Shown here: piece by piece, positions 25,452-34,092 of the stretch
Layout of the letters: the number at the start of each line of letters is the position of its first letter
Numbering within the stretch: the first letter of the stretch is position 1
From: Alphaproteobacteria bacterium CG11_big_fil_rev_8_21_14_0_20_39_49
Lineage (GTDB): Bacteria; Pseudomonadota; Alphaproteobacteria; Rickettsiales; UBA6187
Assembly: GCA_002787635.1 (NCBI GenBank)
Contig: PCXK01000029.1
Location: forward strand, 1-41,313
DNA length: 41,313 nucleotides
Direction: 5' to 3'
Translations under genes and position numbers: made by a program
The notes under the pieces: model-generated
The model's input: only the letters and a program-made list of their open reading frames with translations
Database searches by the model: none
Told to the model about the DNA's origin: nothing

Positions 25452-27872
25452 ATGAGATTCTTAAAATATTTAACATTATTGACAATAATAGTTTTAGCAG
25501 GTTTTAAAGCCGATGCCGGAACGGTACTACTTAGCTTTGACGTTGAAAAAACAGGTGACGGTAACAAACTTGAGCAGATGAATATAGATGTACCTGCTAC
25601 ATATTTCATTCTGGGGAAATTCGCAGAAGAAAACAGCGATGTTGTAAAATCACTTTCCGACAAAGGAAATACGATAGGTTCCCATGCCTACAGCCATGAT
25701 AACCTAAAAGAAATGAGTCAAGGGGCAATGCGTCTTGAGCTAAAGGCCACCAAAAAACTATTGGAAGAAATAACAGGAAAACCTTTAGTCTGGTTTCGCG
25801 CTCCTTTTTTAGAGTTTAACGAAAGCATTGCTGAAACTCTGGTAGAATTGGGTTACAAATACGACAGCTCGGAGCATGAACAATGGAGACAGCAAAGAAT
25901 TATAACCGAAATACCCGTATCCTCCTCAGATGAGGACGGCAAGACAGCCTCGGACTATGATATTTTCATACAGGAAAAAATGTCTGATGATGATGCTTTA
26001 AATTGGTTAAAGCAACGTTACATTGAAAGGGAATCTACAGGTCGTCCGTTAATGTTCCTGATGCACCCTTCAATAATATATGAACATAAGGGGGTTCTTG
26101 AAAAATTTATTCAGTACGTCAAAGAACAGGGAGGCGAGTTTTTAAGCGGTGACGAGTGGCTAAAAAAAGACCGTACACAGTCGTTTAAAAGATTAGGCTT
26201 CTGGGTTGACTTTTCAGTATCGACCGTTGACACTGAAAAACTTATAAAAGAAGCAAAAAGCGTACATGCAACAGATATATTTTTAATGGCAACGGATCAG
26301 GAAGGACATGAATATTTTGCCCGTAAAGAGGGAGATGATGACAGGTTCGGCAAGATATTAACAGAACTGAAAAAAGCAGGTTTTAAGGTACATGCGTGGC
26401 TACCTATGTTATTAAACCCTAAGATAGCCCAGATAAATAAAGAGTGGGCAATGGTTGATAATAGCGGTATGCAATCTATTTACTGGCTTTCACCTTTTAA
26501 TCCTGAGGTTAAGTTCTATCTGACCGATACTATTAGACATTTATTGACTAAATATGAACTGGACGGTTTGAATCTTGATTACATACGTTTCCCTGATATT
26601 GCACATGATTTTTCTCCAAACGCCTTAAAAAGTTTTAAGGAACGCTATAACAATAAAATCATACAAAGAGATAAAATATTGTCCGAGCATTATACGGACT
26701 GGACAAAGCATAGGGAGAAAGCCATAACGGAGCTTGTAAAGACGGTGCGTGAAACCGTAAACGAATTCGGCAACGATGATTTTAAAATATCTGCCGACCT
26801 TATAGCCGATTCGTCTTTACATTATCGTTCCACCGAAAAATTCAGCCAGAACTACTCGGAGCTTGCAAAATATTTAGACATAATTATCCCTATGTCATAC
26901 TTTAAAAATGACAGGCAGGATATCAATTGGATAGAGAAGGTATATCACTCTACTCGTTATCACGCAGGCAATAAAGAGGTGTTAACGGGTCTTGCGTCAT
27001 ACCAGCAACCAAAAGAGTGGAAAATGACAGACCGTGAGTTTGCCGAATCTGTAAAATTAGCCGCTAATATCTCCGAAGGTATAGTTTTTTATAATTACGC
27101 CAATCTTTTCGGTCACGGTGAAACTGCCGACTGGAATATGAACTCTGCTAATGTTGACTTCCTAAAAGACTATATGAAAGACGTTTTAAAGGGCGGTACA
27201 AACCCTGTAAAACTTGACAGAAAAACCAAACTGGCATTAGCTGCCTCGACATGTTTATTTTTAATATTTGCAGCCTTATTAATAGCTATTCGCCGCAAGG
27301 ACATACACGGCAATGATTTTTCCGATGAAGAGCCAAAGGGTTATTTCGTTGAAATAAAAGATATGGAATTCAAAAAAATGGAATCATATATATCTTCATC
27401 TGATAAGATAGACCCTGTGCTGGTAAAAAAGGTGTCGGGTATCTTGAAGAAAATAGGCGTACATAACATCAGCCATTTCCGTAAGATGCTTTTGTTGCAG
27501 ATAATCAGCGAGACATCCATTACATTGAATGACTTACAAAAGAAGATAATTACCCTGCCTAATATCACCTCCGGTTTGAGGAGAATTGAGGAACTTGCAC
27601 TGCTTGGGTTTATTCATATTGACAGTCAGGGGAACATAACAATAACCGAGCTTGGCAAGGAAGTTTTAAAAAAGAGTGGAAATAACGGTTACAGGCGGGA
27701 ATTAATTCAGTTCATCGATAACAGGCTTGTCGAGCAGCTAATTATAATATGCGGCAAGTGTGAAGAGCCTGTTCACGGTTTGTGGTTTTGGGAAGACTTT
27801 GAGTGTTATTCATGCAAAGCTAAACATAAAATGGACGATGCAAAATCAATACGAATACAAAGAGTGCAATGA
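25452..27872 (+). CDS. Polysaccharide deacetylase / glycoside hydrolase fused to membrane helix, winged helix and zinc ribbon
   Basis: The start is the ATG at 25452 (TTGGAG 6 nt upstream), 2 nt after the previous stop. The 806 residues comprise: a signal peptide (1-22); a family 4 polysaccharide deacetylase (about 25-240) with D30-V-E32, metal-binding H78-x3-H82 and RAPFLEFN; a PgaB-like hydrolase barrel (about 250-580) with LDGLNLDYIRFP and PMSYFK; a membrane helix (about 594-614) followed by basic RRKD, implying a cytoplasmic tail; a winged-helix-like region (about 645-745); and a zinc ribbon C767-x2-C770...C785-x2-C788. The first part fits PgaB and should act on the polymer in the periplasm. 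The cytoplasmic DNA-binding-like tail is not known to me in this family. The protein overlaps the next gene by 4 nt. Confidence 0.82.
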   Translation: MRFLKYLTLLTIIVLAGFKADAGTVLLSFDVEKTGDGNKLEQMNIDVPATYFILGKFAEENSDVVKSLSDKGNTIGSHAYSHDNLKEMSQGAMRLELKATKKLLEEITGKPLVWFRAPFLEFNESIAETLVELGYKYDSSEHEQWRQQRIITEIPVSSSDEDGKTASDYDIFIQEKMSDDDALNWLKQRYIERESTGRPLMFLMHPSIIYEHKGVLEKFIQYVKEQGGEFLSGDEWLKKDRTQSFKRLGFWVDFSVSTVDTEKLIKEAKSVHATDIFLMATDQEGHEYFARKEGDDDRFGKILTELKKAGFKVHAWLPMLLNPKIAQINKEWAMVDNSGMQSIYWLSPFNPEVKFYLTDTIRHLLTKYELDGLNLDYIRFPDIAHDFSPNALKSFKERYNNKIIQRDKILSEHYTDWTKHREKAITELVKTVRETVNEFGNDDFKISADLIADSSLHYRSTEKFSQNYSELAKYLDIIIPMSYFKNDRQDINWIEKVYHSTRYHAGNKEVLTGLASYQQPKEWKMTDREFAESVKLAANISEGIVFYNYANLFGHGETADWNMNSANVDFLKDYMKDVLKGGTNPVKLDRKTKLALAASTCLFLIFAALLIAIRRKDIHGNDFSDEEPKGYFVEIKDMEFKKMESYISSSDKIDPVLVKKVSGILKKIGVHNISHFRKMLLLQIISETSITLNDLQKKIITLPNITSGLRRIEELALLGFIHIDSQGNITITELGKEVLKKSGNNGYRRELIQFIDNRLVEQLIIICGKCEEPVHGLWFWEDFECYSCKAKHKMDDAKSIRIQRVQ

Positions 27873-28720
27873 GAAAATTATTCTTATATTCATTATTAAT
27901 ATCTTTCCTATTTCCTTCCATATCGATGTCGGAGGAATCCAAAAGCTATATACAAAGCCCTTTATATTATAACTTCTTAAAAGAAGACAACACCGACTTA
28001 TTAAAATTCCGTCCGCTTAGCGGCTGGGGAGTAATTCGTTTTCCATCTTCGGAACAGCCGGAGGACAAATATAACTTCATTTTAGAAGGGGCTTTTCAAA
28101 AAGAGCTTGATATCGCCAAATATAACAATAGATTATCACTTACTGCCTTTGCACATCTGAACTATGTTATCGATTCTGAAAAATACGATTATAATAATAA
28201 ACTAAAACCTGCTACAGGAATAAAGCTGCGTTATTTTCCGATAAATAATGTAGTGCTGGAAACCGGTATCCTATATGAATGGGACAGGCGTTTTTCCACC
28301 GACCGTACATTGGAAGGCACACAGGTTTTTCTAAACGGATTTTCATCATGGGATTTAAATAAATTAATAAAAAACAATTATGATTATCCGGGATTTACAT
28401 GGTTTAGCCTACGCCACCCCGGATCGCAGGACAAAGAAGAGCAAGACAATATAATTATCGAAGGAGCTTTCCAGCAGGGTATCGACTGGTACAAAAAAGA
28501 TGACAAGACGGTAAATAGCTTTGTTGAGATAAAATATATTCTCGATAAAGAGAAATATAGCTGGAATAATCACATGACCTATTCGCTTGGCAGCAGGTTT
28601 AAAATACCCGTTACCGAAAAACTTATGATACAACCGGGTGTAAAATACAGCTTCAACAGGCGTTTTAAGACCGGCAATACAGAACAAAAAGCCATGCTAT
28701 TCGTCGATTGGTATTTTTAA
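27869..28720 (+). CDS. Outer-membrane beta-barrel, probable polysaccharide export or anchoring protein
   Basis: The 283-residue protein has a signal peptide (1-20) and two homologous halves (about 50-160 and 170-283). Each begins with a GWG/FTWFS-x-R strand and has LEGAFQ-x-x-x-D or IEGAFQQGIDW, a YVIDSEKYDYNN or YILDKEKYSWNN element, and a final Y-x-x-x-RRF strand. It ends in W-Y-F, the terminal aromatic of barrel proteins. The strands resemble the C-terminal barrel region of NfrA-like and PgaA-like exporters, but no TPR part is present. The ATG overlaps the stop of the preceding gene. It probably lets the polysaccharide through or holds it at the outer membrane. Confidence 0.72.
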   Translation: MRKLFLYSLLISFLFPSISMSEESKSYIQSPLYYNFLKEDNTDLLKFRPLSGWGVIRFPSSEQPEDKYNFILEGAFQKELDIAKYNNRLSLTAFAHLNYVIDSEKYDYNNKLKPATGIKLRYFPINNVVLETGILYEWDRRFSTDRTLEGTQVFLNGFSSWDLNKLIKNNYDYPGFTWFSLRHPGSQDKEEQDNIIIEGAFQQGIDWYKKDDKTVNSFVEIKYILDKEKYSWNNHMTYSLGSRFKIPVTEKLMIQPGVKYSFNRRFKTGNTEQKAMLFVDWYF

Positions 28721-28737
28721 AGCCCTTACGGCTCCGT

Positions 28738-28896
28738 TTAAGAAATATTCGCCAAAGGCACACACTCAACTGAAGAATGATAGTTTGCGTTAGCCTTCAT
28801 ATGCTGACATTCCTGCAAAGTAGTTACCCTTGTTTCAATCATCATATCTTGTTGATGAAAGCTAAGAACATTGACTATTATCATCAATACCTTCAT
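28738..28896 (-). CDS. Small protein of 52 residues
   Basis: This short frame starts at ATG 28896 with GGAGGAG 6 nt upstream, one of the strongest ribosome sites in the window. The product begins MKVLMIIVNVLSF and has two cysteines (TLQECQHMK and SVECVPLAN). The first 13 residues are hydrophobic but too short for an ordinary signal peptide or membrane anchor. It lies opposite in strand to both neighbours and fills much of the gap between the barrel gene and the kinase operon. I recognise no family. Confidence 0.5.
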   Translation of the reverse strand: MKVLMIIVNVLSFHQQDMMIETRVTTLQECQHMKANANYHSSVECVPLANIS

Positions 28897-29034
28897 GGTG
28901 AACTCCTCCATACAATTCGAAGATATTGCTATTATAGAAATCTAGAATTATAATGCAAGTCTTTTTGTCAAAAAATTACGGTGTGTCGGATTAATCGGTC
29001 ATTATAGAAATCCCCGAATAACGTTAAAATCTCA

Positions 29035-29050
29035 TTAACAATTGGTTAAC
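29035..29050. promoter_or_regulatory. Perfect CtrA-type box
   Basis: TTAA-CAATTGG-TTAAC fits the consensus TTAA-N7-TTAAC of the alphaproteobacterial master regulator CtrA. It lies about 110 bp before the PAS kinase operon. No CtrA gene is in the window. A chance match in AT-rich DNA is possible. Nearby, ATTATAGAAATC occurs twice (28931 and 29001 regions) with no evident role. Confidence 0.5.
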
Positions 29051-29158
29051 TCAATTGAAAAAAATGAATTTATAAAAACTTATAGTTGAAAAGCATTTCG
29101 TATAAATGGTATGAATTAGTACGTAATTTTTTTAACTTATTTATATTGAAAACAGTCC

Positions 29159-30652
29159 ATGCCCATAAGAAAGAATATAAAGAATAATACTCCCTTACAA
29201 ACGGTAATGGATACTATACTTGACGGTCTTATTATTATTGACAAAGTGGGTACTATCCTGAGTTTCAATCCTGCCGCCAGCCGTATTTTCGGTTACACGG
29301 CAGAAGAAGTGGTCGGTAGGAACGTAAAAATGCTTATGCCCAACCCATACCATAATGAGCATGATAGCTATATAAGAAACTATATTAAAACCAATGATGC
29401 CAAGGTGATAGGTATAGGCAGAGAAGTCTCGGCAAAACGCAAGAACGGCAAAGTTTTCCCCATAGAGTTGGGTATAAATGAAATGGTGCTTGAGGGTAAG
29501 TTATTCTTTGTCGGAATGATTAGAGATATCAGCAAACAAAAAAAGGCAGAAAAAAGAATCAGGAATTCCGTCGAAGCATTGAAAGAATCACAGGCTTTTT
29601 TAAAACTGATAATGGATAACAACCCCGACCTTGTTTTTGTAAAGGATAAGGATTTCAAAATGGTTGAGGCTAATTTAGCATGCAGGAGTGTATATCCAAA
29701 AGAAATGCAGGATAAAATTATCGGATATACGACAATAGAAGAATATAGCCCCAAAGAAGCCGAGGCATTTCTTGAGATGGACAAAAAAGCCTTTAAAAAA
29801 GGTTACTCCGAAACATTTGAAACAATTAGATTTCCTGACGGAAAAAAGCGTACTTTATATACTCAAAAAATACGTTTTAAAGCAAGAAACGGTGAAAAGT
29901 TCATACTTGGCATCGGCAGGGACGTGACAGAAAGGGAGTCTCTCATACAAAGTTTGACCGACTCCAATGAAGAACTGGAAAGGTTTGCATATCTTGCCTC
30001 GCATGACTTGCAGGAGCCGTTACGCATGGTAGTGAATTTTACGGAATTGCTGGAAAGCGAATATAGCAGTAAGCTCCCTAAAGAGGCACGGGAATATTTA
30101 AGATTTGCATCAAGTGCGGGACACCGTATGCAGATAATGGTAAATGACCTGCTTGAATATTCCAGAGTAGGACAGGAGGCGGAAAGGCTTGTTAATGTAG
30201 ATTTCAACCTGTCATTAGAAGACGCAAAAGAAAACCTCATGGAAAGCATTAAACAGCATAATGCTGAAATAACTAACGATAAATTACCTGTTATCAAAGC
30301 AAATCCAATCCGCATAACAAGGCTGTTCCAGAACATTATCGGTAACGCCATCAAATATACCGATGATAATAAAAAGCCCAAAATACATATCACGGCTATA
30401 CAAAAGAACAATTCATGGCTTTTTTCGATTACCGACAACGGCATAGGTATGAACGGACAATATCTTGAGAAGATATTTATACCGTTTAAAAGGCTGCATT
30501 CTTATAACGATTATAAGGGGACGGGTGTCGGGCTTTCAATATGTAAAAAAATCGTAGAAAACTTAGGTGGCAAAATATGGGTGGAATCCCGACTCGGACA
30601 AGGCAGTACCTTTTTTTTTACTATACCTAAATCATCTAAGAAGGAGAACTAA
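29159..30652 (+). CDS. PAS-PAS sensor histidine kinase
   Basis: The 497-residue cytoplasmic kinase has PAS1 (about 12-125), PAS2 (about 145-260), a dimerisation/phosphoacceptor domain with His282 (ASHDLQEPLRM) and an ATPase domain with NIIGNAIKYT, DNGIGM and GTGVGLSI. PAS1 is strikingly FixL-like (HNEHDSYIRNYIKT, then IGIGREVSAKRKNG), and FixL senses O2 through heme. However, the proximal heme histidine position is Lys82 here, while the following Arg88 is kept, so heme binding is doubtful. The kinase core is of the phytochrome-like DLQEPLR type. It leads a four-gene signalling operon and its last codons contain the ribosome site (AAGGAG) of the next gene. Confidence 0.9.
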   Translation: MPIRKNIKNNTPLQTVMDTILDGLIIIDKVGTILSFNPAASRIFGYTAEEVVGRNVKMLMPNPYHNEHDSYIRNYIKTNDAKVIGIGREVSAKRKNGKVFPIELGINEMVLEGKLFFVGMIRDISKQKKAEKRIRNSVEALKESQAFLKLIMDNNPDLVFVKDKDFKMVEANLACRSVYPKEMQDKIIGYTTIEEYSPKEAEAFLEMDKKAFKKGYSETFETIRFPDGKKRTLYTQKIRFKARNGEKFILGIGRDVTERESLIQSLTDSNEELERFAYLASHDLQEPLRMVVNFTELLESEYSSKLPKEAREYLRFASSAGHRMQIMVNDLLEYSRVGQEAERLVNVDFNLSLEDAKENLMESIKQHNAEITNDKLPVIKANPIRITRLFQNIIGNAIKYTDDNKKPKIHITAIQKNNSWLFSITDNGIGMNGQYLEKIFIPFKRLHSYNDYKGTGVGLSICKKIVENLGGKIWVESRLGQGSTFFFTIPKSSKKEN

Positions 30653-30655
30653 ATT

Positions 30656-31123
30656 ATGCGTTACCTTAATACGAACATTCGTCCGGTTGAGATTTTATTG
30701 GTTGAAGATAATCCCGGAGATGTAGTTCTTACTAAAAAAGCTTTTGAAACATCGAAAATATCCAATAACATTAACGTGGCAAAAGACGGTGAGATAGCCC
30801 TGTCTATGCTAAGAAAAGAGGACGGATATTCCGATATTATAACTCCCGATATAGTATTGCTTGATTTGAATCTTCCAAAAAAAGACGGCAGGGAAGTTCT
30901 AGAAGAAATAAAGAACGATGAAGCTTTAAAAAAGATTCCCGTAGTTGTACTGACAAGCTCCAAAGCGGAGCGTGATATTTTAGAAACTTACGGTCTGCAC
31001 GCCAACAGCTATATATTAAAACCGGTCAATCTGGAAAAATTTGCCGAGGTGGTAAAATCCATAGAAAATTTCTGGTTCACGATTGTTGTATATCCAAGTA
31101 ACGGGGAACAAGATGATGAGTAA
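30656..31123 (+). CDS. Single-domain response regulator (Rcp1-like)
   Basis: The 155-residue protein is a stand-alone receiver domain without output. The acidic pair is at E19-D20 (LLVEDNPGD), the phosphorylated residue is Asp70 (VLLDLNLPKKDG), followed by Thr-Ser in VLTSSKAE and Lys in YILKPVN. The N-P-G-D segment and the L-N-L-P-K-K-D-G loop are typical of Rcp1-type regulators that pair with phytochrome-like kinases, which fits the DLQEPLR-type kinase upstream. An AGGAG lies about 10 nt before its ATG. It overlaps the next kinase gene by 11 nt. It probably shuttles phosphate within this operon. Confidence 0.92.
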   Translation: MRYLNTNIRPVEILLVEDNPGDVVLTKKAFETSKISNNINVAKDGEIALSMLRKEDGYSDIITPDIVLLDLNLPKKDGREVLEEIKNDEALKKIPVVVLTSSKAERDILETYGLHANSYILKPVNLEKFAEVVKSIENFWFTIVVYPSNGEQDDE

Positions 31124-31838
31124 GGATATTAACTATAAAGATAAATATGAACATTTAAGGGAACAGTTCGAAGTGTTCTCTTATGGAGTTTCACACGATC
31201 TTAATGCCCCGTTACGTCATATACGCGAGTTTACCAAAATACTTATGTCTTCAATAGATGATATTACCGACGAGCAAAAGGAGGCTATCGATTTTATAAC
31301 AAAGGCGGTAAGGCAAAGCGAACAGATGATTGAAGGGCTTTTGACCTATTCACGTTTAAATACTTTAAAAAAACCATTCTATAAATTCAACGCCGAACAT
31401 TTATTCATATACGCAAATACCGCATTAAGCGAACTTATCGAAGAAAAGAAAGCGGTTATCAACCTGCCGGAAAAATTACCCGATATTGTTGGAGATTTGG
31501 AACAGCTTAGTAATATGACGACATATCTTATAGAAAATTCATTAAAATTTGTTGCCGATGATAAAATCCCTGAAATTGATATTGATATTAAGGAGGAGGA
31601 CGAAAATTTAACAATTATGTTTAAAGATAACGGTATCGGTATAAATGAAAAATATTTCAATGATATATTCCTGATATTTAAAAAACTTGACCCCGAAACT
31701 TCCGGAATAGGCATAGGTTTAACACTGACGGATAAAATTATTGAACGCCATAACGGCAAAATACAGCTTGAATCCGAAATCGGGCAAGGTACCGGTTTTT
31801 ACGTATCAATACCAAAGAATCAGGAGCAAAAACGATGA
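31113..31838 (+). CDS. Sensorless histidine kinase
   Basis: The start is ATG 31113 or the adjacent ATG 31116, both overlapping the end of the response-regulator gene, with GGGGAA just upstream. The 241-residue protein has no sensor domain: the phosphoacceptor helix begins almost at once with His28 ([13 protein letters not shown]), followed by the ATPase domain with ENSLKF, DNGIGIN and GIGIGLTL. It is soluble. Such short kinases need a partner for input; the neighbouring regulator or hybrid kinase is the obvious candidate. It overlaps the hybrid kinase gene by 4 nt (ATGA). Confidence 0.88.
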   Translation: MMSKDINYKDKYEHLREQFEVFSYGVSHDLNAPLRHIREFTKILMSSIDDITDEQKEAIDFITKAVRQSEQMIEGLLTYSRLNTLKKPFYKFNAEHLFIYANTALSELIEEKKAVINLPEKLPDIVGDLEQLSNMTTYLIENSLKFVADDKIPEIDIDIKEEDENLTIMFKDNGIGINEKYFNDIFLIFKKLDPETSGIGIGLTLTDKIIERHNGKIQLESEIGQGTGFYVSIPKNQEQKR

Positions 31839-33868
31839 CAAATGTTTTAAGGAAGCCCATCACTATACAGGTTATCGACGATTCTGAAGCCGACCGTAAT
31901 TTATACAAACATTACCTGAATCAGGAAATAGGTAACGATAAATATATTCTGCTTGAATCCAAAAACGGCTTTGACGGCGTTAATCACTATAAGAATAACA
32001 AGCCTGACTGTGTTCTGATTGATTATAAATTACCCGATACGGACGGTATTGAGGTTTTATCTTCCTTGCGAAAAATAGATTCAAATGTGCCTGCCGTAAT
32101 AATAACCGGTCAGGGTAATGAGGCTATCGCCGTAGAAGTAATGAAAGAGGGTGCGAAAGATTACCTGTCAAAAAAAGTAATCACTTCCGATTCTTTATAT
32201 AAGATAATAAAAAACACTATTGAACGTACACAGCTACTTAACAAACTGAAAACGCAAAGTATCGAACTAAAAAAAGCGAAAAAAATTGCTGAAGAGGCAA
32301 ACAGGGCAAAAAGCATGTTCCTTGCCACCATGAGCCATGAAATACGCACACCGATGAACGGTATAATCGGTATGACCGAATTACTAAGTTCAACACAACT
32401 AAATGATAAGCAGGCAAAATACGTTAACACCATAGAAACATCAGGTGATTTGCTTATATCATTAATAAACGACATACTTGATTTTTCCAAGATAGAGTCC
32501 GGGGAGTTGAAATTAGAGCATATACCTTTCTCACTGGAGGAGGTTATATTTGAGGCGGTACGGCTGCTTACTCCTGCTGCCAAAGAAAAACATGTTGAGT
32601 TAGCAGTACAGTGCAAAGATGATTTCTCTACGGTTGTTTATGGTGACTGCACACGTATAAAACAGGTTTTGCTTAACTTGCTCGGCAATGCCGTAAAATT
32701 CTCAGGCGGCGGTCATGTTTTGGTAAAACTTAAAACAACAGAGGAAAAAGGAAACATATCCACGTTTTTATTTGAAGTTCAGGATACCGGTATAGGCATT
32801 CCTGAAGAAAAACTTGAACATATATTCGAGGCATTTTCACAGGCGGATTCATCGACCACCAGAAGATATGGCGGTACGGGTCTAGGGCTGACCATTGCAA
32901 AGCGTCTGGTTGAAGCAATGGGAGGCTGGATAGGAGTAACAAGCAAGGAAGGCAGCGGTACTACATTCAGGTTTCAGATACCGTTTGAAACACAATCGGT
33001 AGATAATTATTTACCTTACTCCAAGTTAAATCTGCTAAAGGGGAAAAAAATACTTATTGTTGATGACTATCATATTAATCAGGAGATAATCGCTACCTAT
33101 TTTAATGATTGGGGTGTCGCAAATAAAGCCGTATCATCGGGCAAGGAGGCATTAATAGAGATGCACAACTCGCATGATAAAGGCAAGCCTTACGATATTG
33201 TTCTGATAGATTATATGATGCCCGATATGAACGGCTCGCATCTGGCACAACTCATTAAAAAAGAGCCTGATTTTACAGATATAACATTAATTATGGTTAC
33301 GGCGGTAAGCAACATAAAAAATCTTGATAATATTATAGAAAATAGCTTTGCCGGATTTATTTTAAAACCGTTTTCCGAAAAAACCTTCCTGAGCGGTTTA
33401 CATGATATTATCAGTAAAAACTTAGGTATCGGTGAACAAAATAAAAAAGCCGCAAAACGAAAATCAAAAGATTTCAAACAATATAATCGCCATGCCCTTG
33501 TTGTAGAGGACTACAAACCGAATCAGGAAGTAATTGAAAGTATATTAGAAGCACTCGGCTGTACATGTGATATTGCCGATAACGGTACAAAAGCATTATC
33601 CATGTTAGAGAATAATCACGGAAAATATGACCTGATATTCATGGATTGCTTAATGCCTGTTATGGACGGCTTTGAAACCACAAAACATATAAGACGGAAA
33701 AAATGGGGTAAAAATTTAAAGATAGCCGCAATGACTGCAAATGTGTTCCACGGAGAAAAAGAAAAATGCATATCCGCAGGAATGAATGACTATATAGGCA
33801 AGCCTGTAAAAGTTAGTAATGTTACACGTTTGCTTGACAAATATTTTAAAGATATTGCCGTAGCATGA
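31835..33868 (+). CDS. Hybrid histidine kinase REC-HisKA-HATPase-REC-REC
   Basis: The 677-residue soluble protein has an N-terminal receiver (about 8-130, phospho-acceptor Asp63), a coiled linker, HisKA with His168 ([11 protein letters not shown]), HATPase ([25 protein letters not shown]), then two more receivers with Asp459 ([12 protein letters not shown]) and Asp604 ([12 protein letters not shown]). There is no HPt domain, so the phosphate must pass to a separate phosphotransferase or output regulator outside the window. The N-terminal receiver could take phosphate from the upstream kinases. It is the last gene of the operon and overlaps its predecessor by 4 nt. Confidence 0.92.
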   Translation: MTNVLRKPITIQVIDDSEADRNLYKHYLNQEIGNDKYILLESKNGFDGVNHYKNNKPDCVLIDYKLPDTDGIEVLSSLRKIDSNVPAVIITGQGNEAIAVEVMKEGAKDYLSKKVITSDSLYKIIKNTIERTQLLNKLKTQSIELKKAKKIAEEANRAKSMFLATMSHEIRTPMNGIIGMTELLSSTQLNDKQAKYVNTIETSGDLLISLINDILDFSKIESGELKLEHIPFSLEEVIFEAVRLLTPAAKEKHVELAVQCKDDFSTVVYGDCTRIKQVLLNLLGNAVKFSGGGHVLVKLKTTEEKGNISTFLFEVQDTGIGIPEEKLEHIFEAFSQADSSTTRRYGGTGLGLTIAKRLVEAMGGWIGVTSKEGSGTTFRFQIPFETQSVDNYLPYSKLNLLKGKKILIVDDYHINQEIIATYFNDWGVANKAVSSGKEALIEMHNSHDKGKPYDIVLIDYMMPDMNGSHLAQLIKKEPDFTDITLIMVTAVSNIKNLDNIIENSFAGFILKPFSEKTFLSGLHDIISKNLGIGEQNKKAAKRKSKDFKQYNRHALVVEDYKPNQEVIESILEALGCTCDIADNGTKALSMLENNHGKYDLIFMDCLMPVMDGFETTKHIRRKKWGKNLKIAAMTANVFHGEKEKCISAGMNDYIGKPVKVSNVTRLLDKYFKDIAVA

Positions 33869-33871
33869 AAC

Positions 33872-34017
33872 GGGAGTGTTAAACATAGTTTTTGTCATAC
33901 TGAATTTATTTCAGTATCTGCTTTGTTAAGTTAGAGATGCTGCTGAAACAAGTTCGGCATGGCAAAAGAGTAACGATTTAGATTCTTTTTTGCAAATTGA
34001 TGTTATTGAACACTCCC
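33872..34017. repeat. 146-bp MITE-like element with two palindromic units
   Basis: GGGAGTGTT at the left end is mirrored by AACACTCCC at the right end. Inside are two inverted units: GTCATACTGAATTTATTTCAGTATCTG (33894-33920) and AGATGCTGCTGAAACAAGTTCGG...GGC (33934-33963). The units are of the TGTCATGCTGAACT...CAGCATCT type. A related pair sits at 39881-39950. Confidence 0.55.
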
Positions 34018-34028
34018 CATAAAATCAT

Positions 34029-34068
34029 TTGACTAAGAATCATTTTTATACTAACTATTTGTATAGTT
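34029..34068 (+). promoter_or_regulatory. Candidate promoter and operator of the NAGGN operon
   Basis: TTGACT (34029-34034) could be a -35 box with TAACTA (34052-34057) 17 bp further. Overlapping this is a perfect 16-bp dyad AACTAT-TTGT-ATAGTT (34053-34068), just 25 bp before the asnO start, which would suit a MarR-type repressor. No matching second site was found near the marR gene. Confidence 0.35.
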
Positions 34069-34092
34069 ATAATAAATTTACAGGCATTTTTT

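Noticed and set aside
31083-31112. Longer start for the sensorless kinase
   Set aside because: It would overlap the response regulator by 41 nt and lacks a ribosome site; the ATG at 31113 has GGGGAA upstream.
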